Source of the DNA: CAWDPQ01 sp049642465
GTDB taxonomy: Bacteria; Acidobacteriota; Vicinamibacteria; Vicinamibacterales; 2-12-FULL-66-21
NCBI GenBank assembly: GCA_049642465.1
Contig: JBAROV010000066.1
Span: 1 to 64,000 of the forward strand
Direction: 5' to 3'
Length of the DNA stretch: 64,000 bases
The notes under the pieces are model-generated. The model had not been told where the DNA came from. It saw only the letters and a list, made by a program, of their open reading frames with translations, and made no database searches. The stretch's first letter is position 1; each line of letters begins with the position of its first letter. Shown here one piece after another: positions 63,144 to 64,000 of the stretch. The position numbers and the translations under genes were made by a program.

Positions 63144-63414
63144 GAAAACTCCTAACGCAACTTCTCGCAGGGATGCTCGCCGCTGAATGTTGCAACCGCG
63201 GTACCGCCACGGCTGATGTCAGGTTCAGTCGTCAGGGCAAACGCATGCAGATGCCGATCAGTAGCGAATTGCCACTCAGCAGCCTGGTTCAGCTGCGCCT
63301 CGGACTCGCGGGCAGACGCCGATGGAGAATCCTGGTGCTCTTGGGTTGGCGGAAACTGTCTCTATTGCGGCTGCGCTCGCGCCTGGAAGAACAGCGCGGC
63401 TGTAGCCGGGACCG
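63144..63414. other. 271-bp gap without a gene
   Basis: Between two minus-strand genes. Plus-strand open frames cross it, but their products are Arg/Leu-rich with no domain or start signal. It should hold the promoter of the DNRLRE gene and the end of transcription of the next one. No clear hairpin with a T-run was recognised. Confidence 0.4.
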
Positions 63415-64000
63415 CTACCGAAGAATTCGCACGTTGGTTGGCGGCGCGGGCCCACTGGCCGACGTCGCGAGACAACCAATGTAGGTCTTCGCCGCCACGA
63501 CGTGATCGTATTTGATGGTGCCCGTGAAGCCGGCCGGATCGCTCGGCGAGTAGTTCTGGAGCCAGATCCAATTCAGTTTCAGGTTTGCATCGCTGCGCCA
63601 GCGGAATCCCTCGAACGGCGATCCAGACGTCGTTTGGGTGAAATTACCGCCCGACCACGTCCCGTTTGGAAACCCCTGACCGAGGTGACTGACTTTGACG
63701 CCGTTGATCCAGATAGCATGCTCGCCGTTGAGCGCGGAAACAGGATTATTCAGCTTGACCATGTGCTCGACGCACATCCATTGCCCGGGCGTCGCTTTGA
63801 CGTTCGGGTTATTCAGCAGCGTGTTGCCCCAGTATTTCCCATCCCCGGCAATCCGCATGTTCATCCAGTAGTTGTAATGATCGAAGTGGGTGAGGTCGTC
63901 CGATTGTTCGGCAGCCGCAGAGAACCGATCGTTGCCGAGAGGCTTTATGCCGGCCTGAGGATCGGGCCACGAGATCGCCGGGTTGTGCCCACCCATCCAG
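63415..64000 (-). CDS. jelly-roll protein, polysaccharide lyase/ConA-like type (3), 5' end outside window
   Basis: About 195 C-terminal residues are visible; the frame continues past the window edge. Visible strands include HFDHYNYWMNMRIAGDG, GQWMCVEHMVKLNNPVSALNGEHAIWINGVK, LKLNWIWLQNYSP and the closing KYDHVVAAKTYIGC. The G-Q-W-x-C-V-E-x-M-V-K-L-N and final H-V-V-x-x-x-x-Y-I-G patterns parallel those of the two preceding jelly-roll proteins. It is probably secreted like them, although the N-terminus cannot be checked. It ends with a Pro-rich tail (APPTNVRILR). Confidence 0.75.
   Translation of the reverse strand, partial: WMGGHNPAISWPDPQAGIKPLGNDRFSAAAEQSDDLTHFDHYNYWMNMRIAGDGKYWGNTLLNNPNVKATPGQWMCVEHMVKLNNPVSALNGEHAIWINGVKVSHLGQGFPNGTWSGGNFTQTTSGSPFEGFRWRSDANLKLNWIWLQNYSPSDPAGFTGTIKYDHVVAAKTYIGCLATSASGPAPPTNVRILR

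Noticed and set aside
63065..63484. Plus-strand open frame of 139 codons
   Set aside because: It is antisense to two secreted-protein genes and crosses the intergenic gap; its composition is Arg/Leu-rich without domains.

Overview
The window reads as chromosomal DNA from a GC-rich, didermic, heterotrophic bacterium. The gene families suggest Acidobacteriota, most likely the Vicinamibacteria (subdivision 6) type; this is inferred from gene content because no rRNA or other phylogenetic marker is present. Supporting features are signal-peptide proteins with outer-membrane barrels, DUF3857/transglutaminase/TPR proteins, S8 peptidases with VWGT repeats, and intergenic tandem repeats of 7-8 bp. No tRNA, rRNA, CRISPR array, insertion sequence or phage gene was recognised. 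Genes are densely packed: many neighbours share ATGA junctions, three convergent pairs overlap at their stop codons, and one divergent pair overlaps at its start codons.

Region 1 (1-18.8 kb) is mixed metabolism and envelope. It holds a PilT-like N-domain gene cut by the window edge and its translationally coupled partner, a SnoaL-like protein, a large DUF3857-transglutaminase-TPR protein, a MatC-type carboxylate carrier, and a divergent enoyl-CoA hydratase / class III CoA-transferase pair. These are followed by a CE15 glucuronoyl-esterase-like protein, a small outer-membrane barrel, a surface metallopeptidase/PD40-propeller/barrel protein, a sialidase-like protein, a LarA-family protein, a membrane acyltransferase, a CsgG-like protein and elongation factor P.

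Region 2 (18.8-25.2 kb) is regulatory. It has a NarL-type regulator whose receiver lacks the phosphoacceptor Asp. Next comes a three-gene unit: a subtilisin-like protease with C-terminal VWGT repeats, a hybrid sensor kinase and an intact NarL-type response regulator.

Region 3 (25.4-53.7 kb) is a co-directional, nearly gapless exopolysaccharide locus of the Wzx/Wzy type, opened by a NusG paralogue. It encodes export (barrel, Wza-like, GumC/Wzz-like, BY-kinase), initiation (polyprenyl-P sugar transferase), assembly (four glycosyltransferases, Wzx, Wzy) and sugar supply or modification (DegT aminotransferase, Gfo/Idh-SDR fusion, ATP-grasp, methyltransferase, two FemAB/CelD-like acyltransferases, AsnB, SGNH hydrolase, three polysaccharide deacetylases). 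One glycosyltransferase is fused to an intact low-molecular-weight tyrosine phosphatase, the expected antagonist of the BY-kinase. Several members resemble exosortase (XrtA/PEP-CTERM)-associated EPS genes, but no exosortase or PEP-CTERM protein is visible.

Region 4 (53.7-64 kb) holds secreted proteins and lipid-linked glycosylation. Two tandem paralogues each appear to carry a seven-repeat, cysteine-paired RCC1 propeller inserted into a Big_2 Ig-like domain, followed by InlB-type B-repeats. A dolichol-P-mannose-synthase-like GT2 and a GT39 transferase follow, then three adjacent secreted jelly-roll proteins of polysaccharide-lyase type, one carrying a DNRLRE module and one truncated by the window end. 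A plausible reading is a surface polysaccharide with its synthesis, tyrosine-phosphorylation control, decoration and processing enzymes and associated surface proteins encoded together.
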